From NCBI RefSeq assembly GCF_000217955.3, contig NZ_AFOY02000027.1, forward strand, positions 110,457-174,456: a stretch of DNA of 64,000 nucleotides. Reading direction: 5' to 3'. The notes under the pieces were generated by a model. That model made no database searches, was not told the DNA's origin, and saw nothing but the letters and a program-made list of their open reading frames with translations. Position numbers and translations under genes: made by a program. This DNA comes from Pseudomonas fluorescens HK44. GTDB lineage: Bacteria > Pseudomonadota > Gammaproteobacteria > Pseudomonadales > Pseudomonadaceae. Below are positions 51,194 to 59,365 of this stretch, in pieces; position 1 is the first letter of the stretch; every line of letters begins with the position of its first letter.

Positions 51194-51979
51194 TCAGCGG
51201 GTGCGGTAGTTCCCATCGGTGCCATGGGCCGCTGTCGCGCGATTGCTGCGCACGCTGATCATCAACTTGATATCGATCCAGTCGATGCCCTGGGCCTTGA
51301 GCTTGGGCAGTTCGCGCTCAAGCACCGCCAGGGTTTGTGGATAAGGGTGGCCGATCATCACCGCAGAGCCTTGCTTGTGGGCCAGGCTGATGGCGGTCTG
51401 TAGCTGAGTGAAGATTGCGCCCTCGGTGCGCTCGTCATCGAGAAACACATCGCGCGAAACACTCGCCAAACCGATCTTCTGCGCCTCGGCGGCAGCGACT
51501 GTCTGAGCGCTGGTACGGCTGTCGACAAAGAACTTGTGCCGACGTTGCAGCTCGGCCATCAGCCAGGTCATGGCGGGTTGCTGGGCGGTCATGCGGCTGC
51601 CCATGTGGTTGTTGATGCCGCTGGTATAGGGCACGGCGTTGAACGCCGCATTCAGGCGTTTTTCCAGCTCTTCGATGGGGAGTTCGGGATGCCAGGCGAA
51701 CGGGCCGGTAGCCGGATCCATGGGCATGTGCAGCATGACAATCTTGCCGGCGCGGTGGGCCTCGCGGGCAAATTCGGCAGCGTGGGGAGTATCGGGCATG
51801 ATTGCCGTGGTCACCGGGCCGGGCAGTGCCAGCACGCGGCGGTCGCGTGGCAGGTTTTGCCCGAGGTCATCGATGATCAGGCTCAGGTAGGCCTTGTGCG
51901 GCGCCGCCGTCTCGGCAGGCGCCGCGTGAGCAGCACCCGCCAGACAGCACATCAGGCTGAGGATGACCCGCAAACGCAT
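51194..51979 (-). CDS. Divergent polysaccharide deacetylase, YibQ type
   Basis: 261 residues with a signal peptide (MRLRVILSLMCCLAGAAHA). NodB-like fold of the DUF610/YibQ family: LSLIIDDLGQN, MLHMPMDP, GINNHMGSRMT, FFVDSRTSAQTVAA and IGHPYPQTLAVLERELP. In enterobacteria YibQ is linked to EnvC and cell-wall hydrolysis genes. Last gene of the gpmI-envC-ctpA-yibQ block. Active-site motif residues are partly lost, as in the family. Confidence 0.85.
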   Translation of the reverse strand: MRLRVILSLMCCLAGAAHAAPAETAAPHKAYLSLIIDDLGQNLPRDRRVLALPGPVTTAIMPDTPHAAEFAREAHRAGKIVMLHMPMDPATGPFAWHPELPIEELEKRLNAAFNAVPYTSGINNHMGSRMTAQQPAMTWLMAELQRRHKFFVDSRTSAQTVAAAEAQKIGLASVSRDVFLDDERTEGAIFTQLQTAISLAHKQGSAVMIGHPYPQTLAVLERELPKLKAQGIDWIDIKLMISVRSNRATAAHGTDGNYRTR

Positions 51980-51980
51980 C

Positions 51981-53300
51981 TCAGTGGCCGCGAGTGATGC
52001 TCAGGCCCTTGAGCAGGCTCAGGGCCTGGGCCAATTGGTAATCGTCGTCCTGTGGCATCGGTTTGGCTTTGCCGCTGGACTTGGTTGGCTTGTCGGCGCC
52101 GCCGTTGCCATTGCCCAGGTGACCTTGCAGATCGGCTTCCTTGAAGTATTCGCCGTCCTGCTCGTTGGTGATCTTGGCCTTGCGCACTTCGATGTCCGGA
52201 ACGATGCCCTGGGCCTGGATCGAGCGCCCGTTCGGCGTGAAGTACAACGCGGTGGTGATCTTCAGTGCGCGGTCATTGTTCAGTGGCAGCACGGTTTGTA
52301 CCGAGCCTTTACCGAAACTGGTGGTGCCCATGACCACCGCGCGTTTTTGATCTTGCAAGGCGCCGGCGACAATTTCCGACGCCGAGGCGCTACCGCCATT
52401 GATCAGCACGACCATCGGCACTGCTTCGCTTTCGTCCTTGCCGGTGGCAGAGAAACGCAGCTCGGAGTTGGCGATGCGGCCCTTGGTGTAAACGATCAGG
52501 CCTTTGGTGATGAAGTGGTCGACCACTTCCACCGCCGCCTGCAGCACGCCGCCCGGGTTGTTACGCAGATCGAGCACGATGCCGCTGAGCTTCTTGCCAT
52601 TGTCTTTGCGCAACTTGGCCAGGGCCTTGGAGACCTCTTCGCCGGTCTTGACCTGGAACTGGGTGATGCGGATGTAGGCGTAGCCCGAATCCAGCAACTG
52701 GCTCTTCACGCTCTTGACCTGGATGGTCGCGCGGGCCAGCGTCACGTCGAACGGCGCACCGCCGTCGCGGACCAGGGTCAGGGTGATCTTCTCACCGATC
52801 TTGCCGCGCATCTTGTCCACGGCTTCGGTCATGCTCTGGCCGCGGGTTGGCTGGCCGTTGATCTTGACGATGAAGTCGCCCGCCTGGATGCCGGCCTTGG
52901 AGGCAGGCGTGTCATCGATTGGCGAAACGACTTTGATGAAGCCGTCTTCGGCACCGACTTCGATACCCAGGCCGCCGAATTCGCCGCTGGTGCTTTCCTG
53001 CAACTCGGCAAAGTCTTCCGGGCCGAGGTAGGCGGAGTGCGGGTCGAGGTTGCTGAGCATGCCCTTGATGGCATTCTCCAGCAGGGTCTTGTCGTCAACC
53101 GGTTCGACATAGGCTGCCTTGATCCGGTCCATGACCTCGGCAAAGGTGCGCAGCTCTTCCAGCGGCAATGGCGCCTTGGTGGTCGCGGCCGTGCCCGCAG
53201 GCGCAACCGCCGGGGCCGGTTCAGCGGCAAACGCCAACGGCGCACCGATCACCAGAGCGATCGTCAGGGCCAGCGAATTGAGGCGGGACAAATGCAGCAT
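51981..53300 (-). CDS. ctpA: C-terminal processing protease, S41
   Basis: 439 residues with a signal (LNSLALTIALVIGAPLAFA). PDZ domain around GGLGIEVGAEDGFIKVVSPIDDTPASKAGIQAGD, catalytic Ser in NGGSASASEIVAGAL and Lys in MGTTSFGKGSVQT. It degrades periplasmic proteins, in pseudomonads peptidoglycan hydrolases. It lies one base after yibQ's end and downstream of envC. Confidence 0.93.
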   Translation of the reverse strand: MLHLSRLNSLALTIALVIGAPLAFAAEPAPAVAPAGTAATTKAPLPLEELRTFAEVMDRIKAAYVEPVDDKTLLENAIKGMLSNLDPHSAYLGPEDFAELQESTSGEFGGLGIEVGAEDGFIKVVSPIDDTPASKAGIQAGDFIVKINGQPTRGQSMTEAVDKMRGKIGEKITLTLVRDGGAPFDVTLARATIQVKSVKSQLLDSGYAYIRITQFQVKTGEEVSKALAKLRKDNGKKLSGIVLDLRNNPGGVLQAAVEVVDHFITKGLIVYTKGRIANSELRFSATGKDESEAVPMVVLINGGSASASEIVAGALQDQKRAVVMGTTSFGKGSVQTVLPLNNDRALKITTALYFTPNGRSIQAQGIVPDIEVRKAKITNEQDGEYFKEADLQGHLGNGNGGADKPTKSSGKAKPMPQDDDYQLAQALSLLKGLSITRGH

Positions 53301-53334
53301 GTCGAACGAACTCCTAATGTAGGTGACTCAACGC

Positions 53335-54642
53335 CTATCCTTGCGCGCGGCACCATTGTGCTGGATCACTCGGGTGACCCTGCTGACGAATAGCGAAATA
53401 CAGCGCAGGTGTGTCCTGGCCACCACTGTTGCCGACAGTGGAGATGGATTCACCGGCCTTGACCACGTCACCGGCCGCTTTAAGCAGCGTCTGGTTGTGG
53501 CCGTACAAACTCAAAAAACCATTGCCGTGGTCGAGGATCACCAGCAAACCGGCGCCGCGCAACCAGTCGGCGAACACCACGCGGCCGCCGTGTACGGCAT
53601 GCACCTGGCTGCCCGCGGAGGCGCTGATCATCACGCCGTCCCACTTGGTTCGGGCATCGTCACCACGTGTTTCACCAAAACGCGCAAGCAATCGACCATC
53701 GACAGGCCACGGAAGTTTTCCGCGGGCGGAAGCAAAGGGGCCGCCGAAGGACTCGCCGGCACTTGAAACCAGTGCGCCGGGTGCCGGTTTGGCGGGCTTG
53801 CGTGGGGCATCAGTGGCTTCTGCCCGGGCCTGAGCCTCACGTAAACGCTTTTTTTCGGCTTCCTGCTGGGCGATCAGCGCTTTTTGTCGCGCTTCTTCTG
53901 CCTCTCGTGCCTGGCGGGCCAGGGTTTCCTCAATGGTTTTGAGTACTTTAGACAGATCGGCCTGATCCTGCTCGCGGGCTTGCAGCTTCTGGTCGCGGGC
54001 TTTCACGTCGTCATTGAGCTTGGCCAGGACTTGCTGACGCTCCTGGCGGACTTTGTCGAGTTCGTCACGCTGGCTGTCGAGGCTGCTTTTCTGCACCAGC
54101 AACTGGGCTTGTTGCAGGGCGATGTCCTTCTCGACATTGGCCAGCTGGCGCAGGGTTTCGTTGAAATTCTTCAACTGCTCCAGGCGTGCCTGGCTCAGGT
54201 AGTCGTAATAGGTGAGGGTGCGGGCGAATTTTTCCGGGTTCTGCTGGTTGAGCAGCAGCTTCAGGTACTCCTGGCGGCCATTCTGGTAGGCCGCGCGGGC
54301 CTGAATGGCGATCAGTCGTTGCTGTTCAATGCGCGCGCTCTGGAGTTTTTTTTTCTCACCATCGAGTCGCTGTATCTCGGATTCGCTTTTCTTCAGCTCT
54401 TTTTGCAGGGCATCGACCTGCTTCTCGAGCTTGCCCATCTCGGTCTCGGTGCCTTTGAGGTCCTTTTGCACGCCGGACTTTTCCTCCTGCAACTTGCCCA
54501 GCAGCTTTTTCAGCTCGGCAATATCCTGACGCGTGGCGTCCAACTGTTGTTGGGTTTGCGCGCGTTCATCGGCAAACGCCGGATGGAGCAGGCAGGTCAG
54601 GGCAAGGGCAATCAGGGCGCGAAGCATAGAGGCGGGCGACAC
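53335..54642 (-). CDS. envC: EnvC-type murein hydrolase activator
   Basis: 435 residues: a signal peptide, a long coiled coil (LDATRQDIAELKKLLGKL through about residue 270), an Ala/Pro linker, then a degenerate LytM/M23 domain (LPWPVDGRLLARFGETRGDD...YGHNQTLLKAAGDVVKAGESI). The HxH zinc motif is lost (LYFAIRQQG), as expected of an activator that stimulates amidases through FtsEX rather than a hydrolase. Confidence 0.9.
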   Translation of the reverse strand: MSPASMLRALIALALTCLLHPAFADERAQTQQQLDATRQDIAELKKLLGKLQEEKSGVQKDLKGTETEMGKLEKQVDALQKELKKSESEIQRLDGEKKKLQSARIEQQRLIAIQARAAYQNGRQEYLKLLLNQQNPEKFARTLTYYDYLSQARLEQLKNFNETLRQLANVEKDIALQQAQLLVQKSSLDSQRDELDKVRQERQQVLAKLNDDVKARDQKLQAREQDQADLSKVLKTIEETLARQAREAEEARQKALIAQQEAEKKRLREAQARAEATDAPRKPAKPAPGALVSSAGESFGGPFASARGKLPWPVDGRLLARFGETRGDDARTKWDGVMISASAGSQVHAVHGGRVVFADWLRGAGLLVILDHGNGFLSLYGHNQTLLKAAGDVVKAGESISTVGNSGGQDTPALYFAIRQQGHPSDPAQWCRAQG

Positions 54643-54774
54643 CAGGGGGAAAAGGACAGCCTAGTATGCCCGGCCAAGACTGTAAAAAAAACGTCCATTT
54701 CTGGCTGTGTGATAACTGGAGCAGGGGGCGAGGATTTGAAGGCAGGTTTTGTCTCTTGAAAACACCACAAACCA

Positions 54775-54879
54775 CTGTGGGAGCGAGCCTGCTCGCGATG
54801 GCGTCTAAACATTCAACAGTGAAGTTGGCTGTCAGATTGCTATCGCGAGCAGACGAACGTCGCCCGGCTGCTCCCACAG
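54775..54879. repeat. REPIN between envC and gpmI
   Basis: CTGTGGGAGCGAGCCTGCTC at 54775 and the inverted GCTGCTCCCACAG at 54867 form a REP pair around about 75 bp. It lies between the tandem minus-strand envC and gpmI genes. Confidence 0.78.
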
Positions 54880-54905
54880 GGTGTAGCAGCGTTTGAAAGA
54901 CTTGA

Positions 54906-56435
54906 TTACACCAGGATCGACGTGCCCGTCATCTCGGCAGGCTTCGCAAGCCCAAGCAGCTTGAGCATGGTCGGTGCCACGTCTGCCAGTACACCGCCTT
55001 CACGAACCTTGAGGTCGCGTTTGCCGACGTAGATGAACGGTACCGGTTCAGTGGTGTGAGCGGTGTGCGCCTGGCCGGTGGATTCGTCGGACATTTGCTC
55101 GACGTTGCCGTGGTCGGCGGTGATCAGTGCTTCGCCGCCGACTTTTTCCAGGGCATCGACGATGCGGCCGACGCACAGGTCCAGGCACTCGACGGCTTTC
55201 ACTGCGGCATCGAACACGCCGCTATGGCCGACCATGTCACCGTTGGCGTAGTTGACCACGATCACGTCGTAGCGCTGGTTTTCGATCGCGTCGACGATCC
55301 TGTCGGTGACTTGCGGTGCACTCATTTCAGGTTGCAGGTCATAGGTGGCGACTTTCGGCGACGGGATCAGGATGCGTTCTTCGCCCGGGAACGGTTCTTC
55401 GCGACCACCGGAGAAGAAGAAGGTCACGTGAGCGTATTTTTCGGTTTCGGCGATGCGCAGCTGGGTTTTGCCGTTTTTCGCCAAATAGTCGCCCAGCACG
55501 TTTTCCAGGCTGCCCGGCGCAAAGGCCGACGGTGCAGGAATGCTGCCCGCGTATTGGGTCAGCATGACGAAGCCGGCCAGTTTCGGCTGGCGCGCGCGTT
55601 CGAAGTCCTTGAAATCGTCTTCGACGAAGACCCGGGTCAGCTCTCGGGCGCGGTCGGCGCGGAAGTTCATGAACACCACGGCGTCGCCGTCTTCGACCTT
55701 GACCGGCTCACCGATGGTGGTGGCTTTGACGAATTCGTCGCTCTCGCCACGTTCGTAGGCGGCTTGCAGGCCCTGCTGGGCGGTGGCGGCGTTGAATTCG
55801 CCGTTACCGTCAACGATCAGGTTGTAGGCCTGGGACACGCGATCCCAGCGGTTGTCGCGGTCCATGGCGAAGTAACGGCCAATGATGCTGGCGATCCGGC
55901 CTTTGCCCAGCGTCTTGAAGGCTTCATCCAGCAGTTCGATCGACGACTGTGCACTTTTTGGCGGCGTGTCGCGGCCGTCAAGGAAGGCGTGCAGGTAGAT
56001 CTTCTCGGCGCCGCGCTTGAAGGCCAGTTCGGCCATGGCGATCAGGTGATCCTGGTGGCTGTGCACGCCACCATCGGACAGCAGGCCCATGAAGTGCACG
56101 GCTTTGCCGGCAGCAACGGCTTTATCCACGGCGGCGCAGATGGTCGGGTTCTCGAAGAACTCGCCATCGCGGATCGCTTTGGTCACGCGGGTGAAGTCCT
56201 GATACACCACGCGGCCGGCGCCGAGGTTCATGTGGCCGACTTCAGAGTTGCCCATTTGCCCGTCCGGCAGGCCAACGTCCATGCCCGAGCCCGAGATCAG
56301 GCCGTTCGGTACGGTGGCGTACAAGCGGTCGAGGACCGGCTTTTTGGCCGCGAACACGGCGTTGGATTCCTGGCTTTCACTGTGACCGAAGCCGTCGAGA
56401 ATAATCAGGACCAAAGGTTTAGGCGTGGTAGTCAT
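54906..56435 (-). CDS. gpmI: 2,3-bisphosphoglycerate-independent phosphoglycerate mutase
   Basis: 509 residues, cofactor-independent enzyme, from MTTTPKPLVLIILDGFG. The catalytic Ser is in QMGNSEVGHMN, with other metal motifs in GGVHSHQDHL, FMNFRADRARELT and ITADHGNVEQM. Glycolysis and gluconeogenesis: 2-PG to 3-PG. The start ATG 56435 is chosen by family length; the longer open frame upstream adds a nonconserved tail. Divergent from the rhodanese gene. Confidence 0.95.
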   Translation of the reverse strand: MTTTPKPLVLIILDGFGHSESQESNAVFAAKKPVLDRLYATVPNGLISGSGMDVGLPDGQMGNSEVGHMNLGAGRVVYQDFTRVTKAIRDGEFFENPTICAAVDKAVAAGKAVHFMGLLSDGGVHSHQDHLIAMAELAFKRGAEKIYLHAFLDGRDTPPKSAQSSIELLDEAFKTLGKGRIASIIGRYFAMDRDNRWDRVSQAYNLIVDGNGEFNAATAQQGLQAAYERGESDEFVKATTIGEPVKVEDGDAVVFMNFRADRARELTRVFVEDDFKDFERARQPKLAGFVMLTQYAGSIPAPSAFAPGSLENVLGDYLAKNGKTQLRIAETEKYAHVTFFFSGGREEPFPGEERILIPSPKVATYDLQPEMSAPQVTDRIVDAIENQRYDVIVVNYANGDMVGHSGVFDAAVKAVECLDLCVGRIVDALEKVGGEALITADHGNVEQMSDESTGQAHTAHTTEPVPFIYVGKRDLKVREGGVLADVAPTMLKLLGLAKPAEMTGTSILV

Positions 56436-56586
56436 GGATTCCACTCGTGGCTGAATTAAAGGGGCGATGGAAAAAGGGAGTGGCAGTTTAAAGGCAAGTT
56501 CATTCCACGTCACCGCCGGGCGGGGTTTGGTCGTCCATGGCGGCTGTGTATACTGGCCGACATTTTAACGCCCTGGAACCTCCTTG

Positions 56587-57000
56587 ATGGTTGCTCACCT
56601 GATTGAATTTGCCACTAACCACTATCTGCTCGTCGGTATCTTCGTCGTTCTGCTGGCGTTGTTGATCGCCCGCGAAATGAGCCGTGGCGGCCGCAGCCTC
56701 AGCACCGCCGAGCTGACAGCGCTGGTCAACAAGGACCAGGGCGTCGTTGTCGACATCCGTCCAAGCAAGGATTTCGCCGCCGGTCACATTGTTGGCGCGC
56801 TGAACATTCCGCAGGACAAACTGACTGCACGCGTTGGCGAGCTGGAAAAGCACAAGGCCAAGACCATCATTCTGGTCGACGCCCTGGGCCAGCACTCCGG
56901 TACCCACGCTCGCGAGCTGTTGAAGTCCGGTTTCACGGCAGCCAAGCTGTCCGGCGGGATCTCCAGCTGGAAAGCTGACAATCTGCCGCTGGTGAAGTGA
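56587..57000 (+). CDS. Membrane-anchored rhodanese-like protein
   Basis: 137 residues. One N-terminal TM helix (HYLLVGIFVVLLALLIA), then a rhodanese domain with DIRPSKDFAAGHIVGALNIP. The usual catalytic-loop Cys is absent (VDALGQHSGTH), so the domain may bind rather than transfer sulphur. Organised with grxC and secB on the plus strand, the conserved secB-grx-rhodanese cluster. Confidence 0.88.
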   Translation: MVAHLIEFATNHYLLVGIFVVLLALLIAREMSRGGRSLSTAELTALVNKDQGVVVDIRPSKDFAAGHIVGALNIPQDKLTARVGELEKHKAKTIILVDALGQHSGTHARELLKSGFTAAKLSGGISSWKADNLPLVK

Positions 57001-57001
57001 T

Positions 57002-57256
57002 ATGAAAAACGTCGTCGTCTATTCCAGCGATTACTGCCCCTACTGCTCGCGAGCCAAGTACCTGCTCGAGAACAAGGGTGTAGCCTTCGAAGAGATCAAG
57101 GTCGATGGCAAGCCGCAGGTGCGTGCCGAGATGGCCCAGAAAGCCGGACGTACGTCCGTGCCGCAGATCTGGATCGGCAGCACCCACGTTGGTGGTTGTG
57201 ATGATTTGTTTGCCCTGGACCGCGCCGGCAAGCTCGACGCGCTGCTCACGGCCTGA
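57002..57256 (+). CDS. grxC: Glutaredoxin 3
   Basis: 84 residues: CPYC active site (YSSDYCPYCSRAKYLLENKGV) and TSVPQIWIGSTHVGGCDDLFAL with cis-Pro and the GG-CDD glutathione contact. Dithiol glutaredoxin. Starts one base after the rhodanese stop. Confidence 0.95.
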   Translation: MKNVVVYSSDYCPYCSRAKYLLENKGVAFEEIKVDGKPQVRAEMAQKAGRTSVPQIWIGSTHVGGCDDLFALDRAGKLDALLTA

Positions 57257-57312
57257 CTGAACCCTTAAGATCAGCAAACCCTATAAGACCCCAAGATCAG
57301 AAAGGATCTGAG

Positions 57313-57795
57313 ATGACTGACCAACAGAACACTGCTGCGAACGAAGAAGAAACTGCACCGCAATTCTCCTTGCAGCGCATTTACGTGCGTGACCTGTCCT
57401 TCGAAGCTCCGAAAAGCCCGGCGATCTTCCGCCAGCAGTGGGAGCCGAGCGTTGGTCTGGATCTGAACACCCGCCAGAAATCGCTGGAAGCCGACTTCCA
57501 CGAAGTGGTGCTGACCTTGTCGGTTACCGTGAAAAACGGTGACGAAGTGGCGTTCATCGCTGAAGTCCAGCAGGCCGGTATCTTCCTGATCAAGAACCTC
57601 GACGAAGCCTCGATGAGCCACACCCTCGGTGCTTTCTGCCCGAACATCCTGTTCCCGTACGCTCGCGAAGCCCTGGACAGCCTGGTGACCCGCGGTTCGT
57701 TCCCGGCCCTGATGCTGGCTCCGGTGAACTTCGATGCCCTGTACGCGCAAGAAATGCAACGCATGCAGCAAGACGGCGCACAGACCGTTCAGTAA
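57313..57795 (+). CDS. secB: Protein-export chaperone SecB
   Basis: 160 residues; signature QFSLQRIYVRDLSFEAPKSP, hydrophobic groove LTLSVTVKNGDEVAFIAEVQQAGIF and LCPNILFPYAREALDSLVTRG-like segments. Keeps preproteins unfolded for SecA. Last of the cluster, ended by a terminator. Confidence 0.97.
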   Translation: MTDQQNTAANEEETAPQFSLQRIYVRDLSFEAPKSPAIFRQQWEPSVGLDLNTRQKSLEADFHEVVLTLSVTVKNGDEVAFIAEVQQAGIFLIKNLDEASMSHTLGAFCPNILFPYAREALDSLVTRGSFPALMLAPVNFDALYAQEMQRMQQDGAQTVQ

Positions 57796-57812
57796 GCGTT
57801 CGCTGCAACAAC

Positions 57813-57842
57813 GAAAAAAGCGCCTTCAACGGCGCTTTTTTC
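57813..57842 (+). terminator. secB terminator
   Basis: AAAAAAGCGCC pairs with GGCGCTTTTTT around TTCAAC, with a T run, 18 bp after secB. Confidence 0.9.
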
Positions 57843-57861
57843 ATGGGCTGAGGAAACCGTT

Positions 57862-57964
57862 GATCGTTCCCACGCTCCCGCGTGGGAATGCAGCCCGTGA
57901 CGCTCCGCGTCACTGGACGCGGAGCGTCCCTTGAGGCATTCCCACGCGGAGCGTGGGAACGATC
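57862..57964. repeat. Compound palindromic repeat
   Basis: Outer arms GATCGTTCCCACGCTCC... and ...GGAGCGTGGGAACGATC enclose an inner hairpin (GACGCTCCGCGTC / GACGCGGAGCGTC). Resembles a known, widespread Pseudomonas intergenic palindrome family; located between the secB terminator and trmL. Confidence 0.8.
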
Positions 57965-57978
57965 TGGTGAGGGTGGTG

Positions 57979-58434
57979 TTATTTGAAGCCGAGCTGGCGC
58001 CAGCCTTCGTATACGGCCACCGCCACGGTGTTGGACAGGTTCAGGCTGCGGCAGCCTTCGCGCATCGGCAGGCGCAGGCGCTGTTCGGCGGGCAGGGCGT
58101 CCAGCACCTCGGCGGGCAGGCCACGGCTTTCCGGACCGAACAGGAAGGCATCACCCTCGGCGAAGCTGGCGTCGTGGAACGGCCGCGAGCCCTTGGTGGT
58201 GAAGGCGAACAAGCGCGGATGGCCAAGGCTTTCCAGACAGCTGGCAAGGTCGGCATGGCGCTGCAAGGTGGCATACTCATGGTAATCGAGGCCGGCGCGG
58301 CGCAGGCGCTTGTCGTCCATCTCGAAGCCCAGCGGTTCGATCAAATGCAGGTGGCAGCCACTGTTGGCGCACAGCCTGATAACGTTGCCGGTATTCGGCG
58401 GAATTTCTGGTTGAAAAAGGATGACGTGAAACAT
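57979..58434 (-). CDS. trmL: tRNA (cytidine(34)-2'-O)-methyltransferase
   Basis: 151 residues of the SPOUT class (YibK/TrmL): FHVILFQPEIPPNTGNVIRLCANSGC, FGPESRGLPAEVL and LPMREGCRSLNLSNTVAVAVYE (trefoil knot, SAM site). The start ATG 58434 is placed by family length; an extended frame upstream is spurious. It methylates the wobble base of tRNA-Leu. Its start overlaps the divergent gene by 2 bp. Confidence 0.93.
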   Translation of the reverse strand: MFHVILFQPEIPPNTGNVIRLCANSGCHLHLIEPLGFEMDDKRLRRAGLDYHEYATLQRHADLASCLESLGHPRLFAFTTKGSRPFHDASFAEGDAFLFGPESRGLPAEVLDALPAEQRLRLPMREGCRSLNLSNTVAVAVYEGWRQLGFK

Positions 58435-58873
58435 GCACGGCTCCGAAGGTAAAGATGGGCAGCATTCTACGCCTGAAGTGGACCCGCGACCGAAGCTATT
58501 CCCTCGGGTGATGGCCTCATTGGCGATCGTCGGCGTCATGGTCGGCATGATGATCGGTCGCCTGACCGAGCCCGACCCTACGGTATTGCAGCAGGTTGAG
58601 GTCGAACCCGATGGCTTGGTGGTGTGGTTCAACAATGAACCGAAGACCCACGGCGAGTTCATCGACGGCAGCGTCGCGTTGCTGTTCGAAGCTGAAGGCA
58701 AGGCGCAAAACGGCCAGTTGAAGCTCAACGACAAGGACGTGAACTGGCGGGTGCGATTGAGTGACAAGGGCTTGTTGCTGACGCTGGTGGCGGCCCGCCC
58801 CCTGAAGGGTGAGTGGGCCGGCAGCGAGGTCAATGACCGCTGGCGGTTGGAGATCCATCTCCAGGAGCAATAA
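58433..58873 (+). CDS. Membrane-anchored hypothetical protein
   Basis: 146 residues: a short basic N-terminus, one TM helix (LFPRVMASLAIVGVMVGMMIG), and a small beta-rich domain (VEPDGLVVWFNNEPKTHGEFIDGSVALLFEAEGKAQNGQL). No known motif. Its start overlaps trmL head to head, so the promoters must lie in each other's coding DNA. Type-II-orientation inner-membrane protein, function unknown. Confidence 0.7.
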   Translation: MHGSEGKDGQHSTPEVDPRPKLFPRVMASLAIVGVMVGMMIGRLTEPDPTVLQQVEVEPDGLVVWFNNEPKTHGEFIDGSVALLFEAEGKAQNGQLKLNDKDVNWRVRLSDKGLLLTLVAARPLKGEWAGSEVNDRWRLEIHLQEQ

Positions 58874-58874
58874 A

Positions 58875-59007
58875 AGAGGGAATCCCCGGCCTGCCTGTAC
58901 CAAGGTTCCCCAAAACGGGAGGGGGTTCGTCGCGGTCTGCGTGATGAACCCCGGGTGTAAAGAGGGGAATCCCCGGCCTGCCTGTACCAAGGCCCCCGAA
59001 ACTGGGT
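58875..59007. repeat. Two imperfect direct repeats of about 45 bp
   Basis: Copies at about 58875-58920 and 58961-59007 share GGAATCCCCGGCCTGCCTGTACC and flank, about 86 bp apart. No gene is supported here. Probable dispersed repeat or duplication. Confidence 0.7.
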
Positions 59008-59091
59008 AGTGAATCGAATCACTGATTGGACTATTGCAGGGGGCGTGCCAGGTTTAGAAATGTTGCAGAAAATAGCTTTCATGCAGCGCTG

Positions 59092-59124
59092 AAAGCCCCG
59101 TAAATCGGGGCTTTGGCTTTTTTG
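59092..59124 (+). terminator. Terminator-like hairpin
   Basis: AAAGCCCCG pairs with CGGGGCTTT over a 5-nt loop, with T6 slightly downstream. May close the 58433 transcript about 220 bp upstream. Confidence 0.7.
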
Positions 59125-59240
59125 TATTAGGGGTTTTTGTGTTGCCGGAGGCGGGGTTTTGCTTCCCGTGGAATGCGCGATTGCGGTTCACGGTGCATTG
59201 AGGCGGTGCATACAGGCCCTAAAAGCATCGTCGGATCGCC

Positions 59241-59330
59241 GCCCGGAGCAAGCTCGCCCCCACAGTGGATTTCAGTGTTCCATCATTGTGTGAATACCAT
59301 TGAACCCTGTGGGAGCGAGCTTGAACGCGA
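59241..59330. repeat. REP-like inverted pair
   Basis: GGAGCAAGCTCGCCCCCACAG and the inverted CTGTGGGAGCGAGCTTG bracket about 45 bp between the 58433 gene and ntrC. Confidence 0.7.
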
Positions 59331-59365
59331 TTGAATCTGGAGATCAGCGAAGATCTAACGGCTGC

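Noticed and set aside
51963..53393. A long plus-strand frame opposite ctpA
   Set aside because: It is an antisense shadow; the minus strand encodes a complete S41 protease.
55056..56459. A long plus-strand frame opposite gpmI
   Set aside because: It is an antisense shadow; the minus strand has all GpmI motifs.
57979..59082. A 367-codon frame extending TrmL upstream
   Set aside because: The extension passes through the divergent gene and repeats. TrmL proteins are about 150 residues, and ATG 58434 fits.
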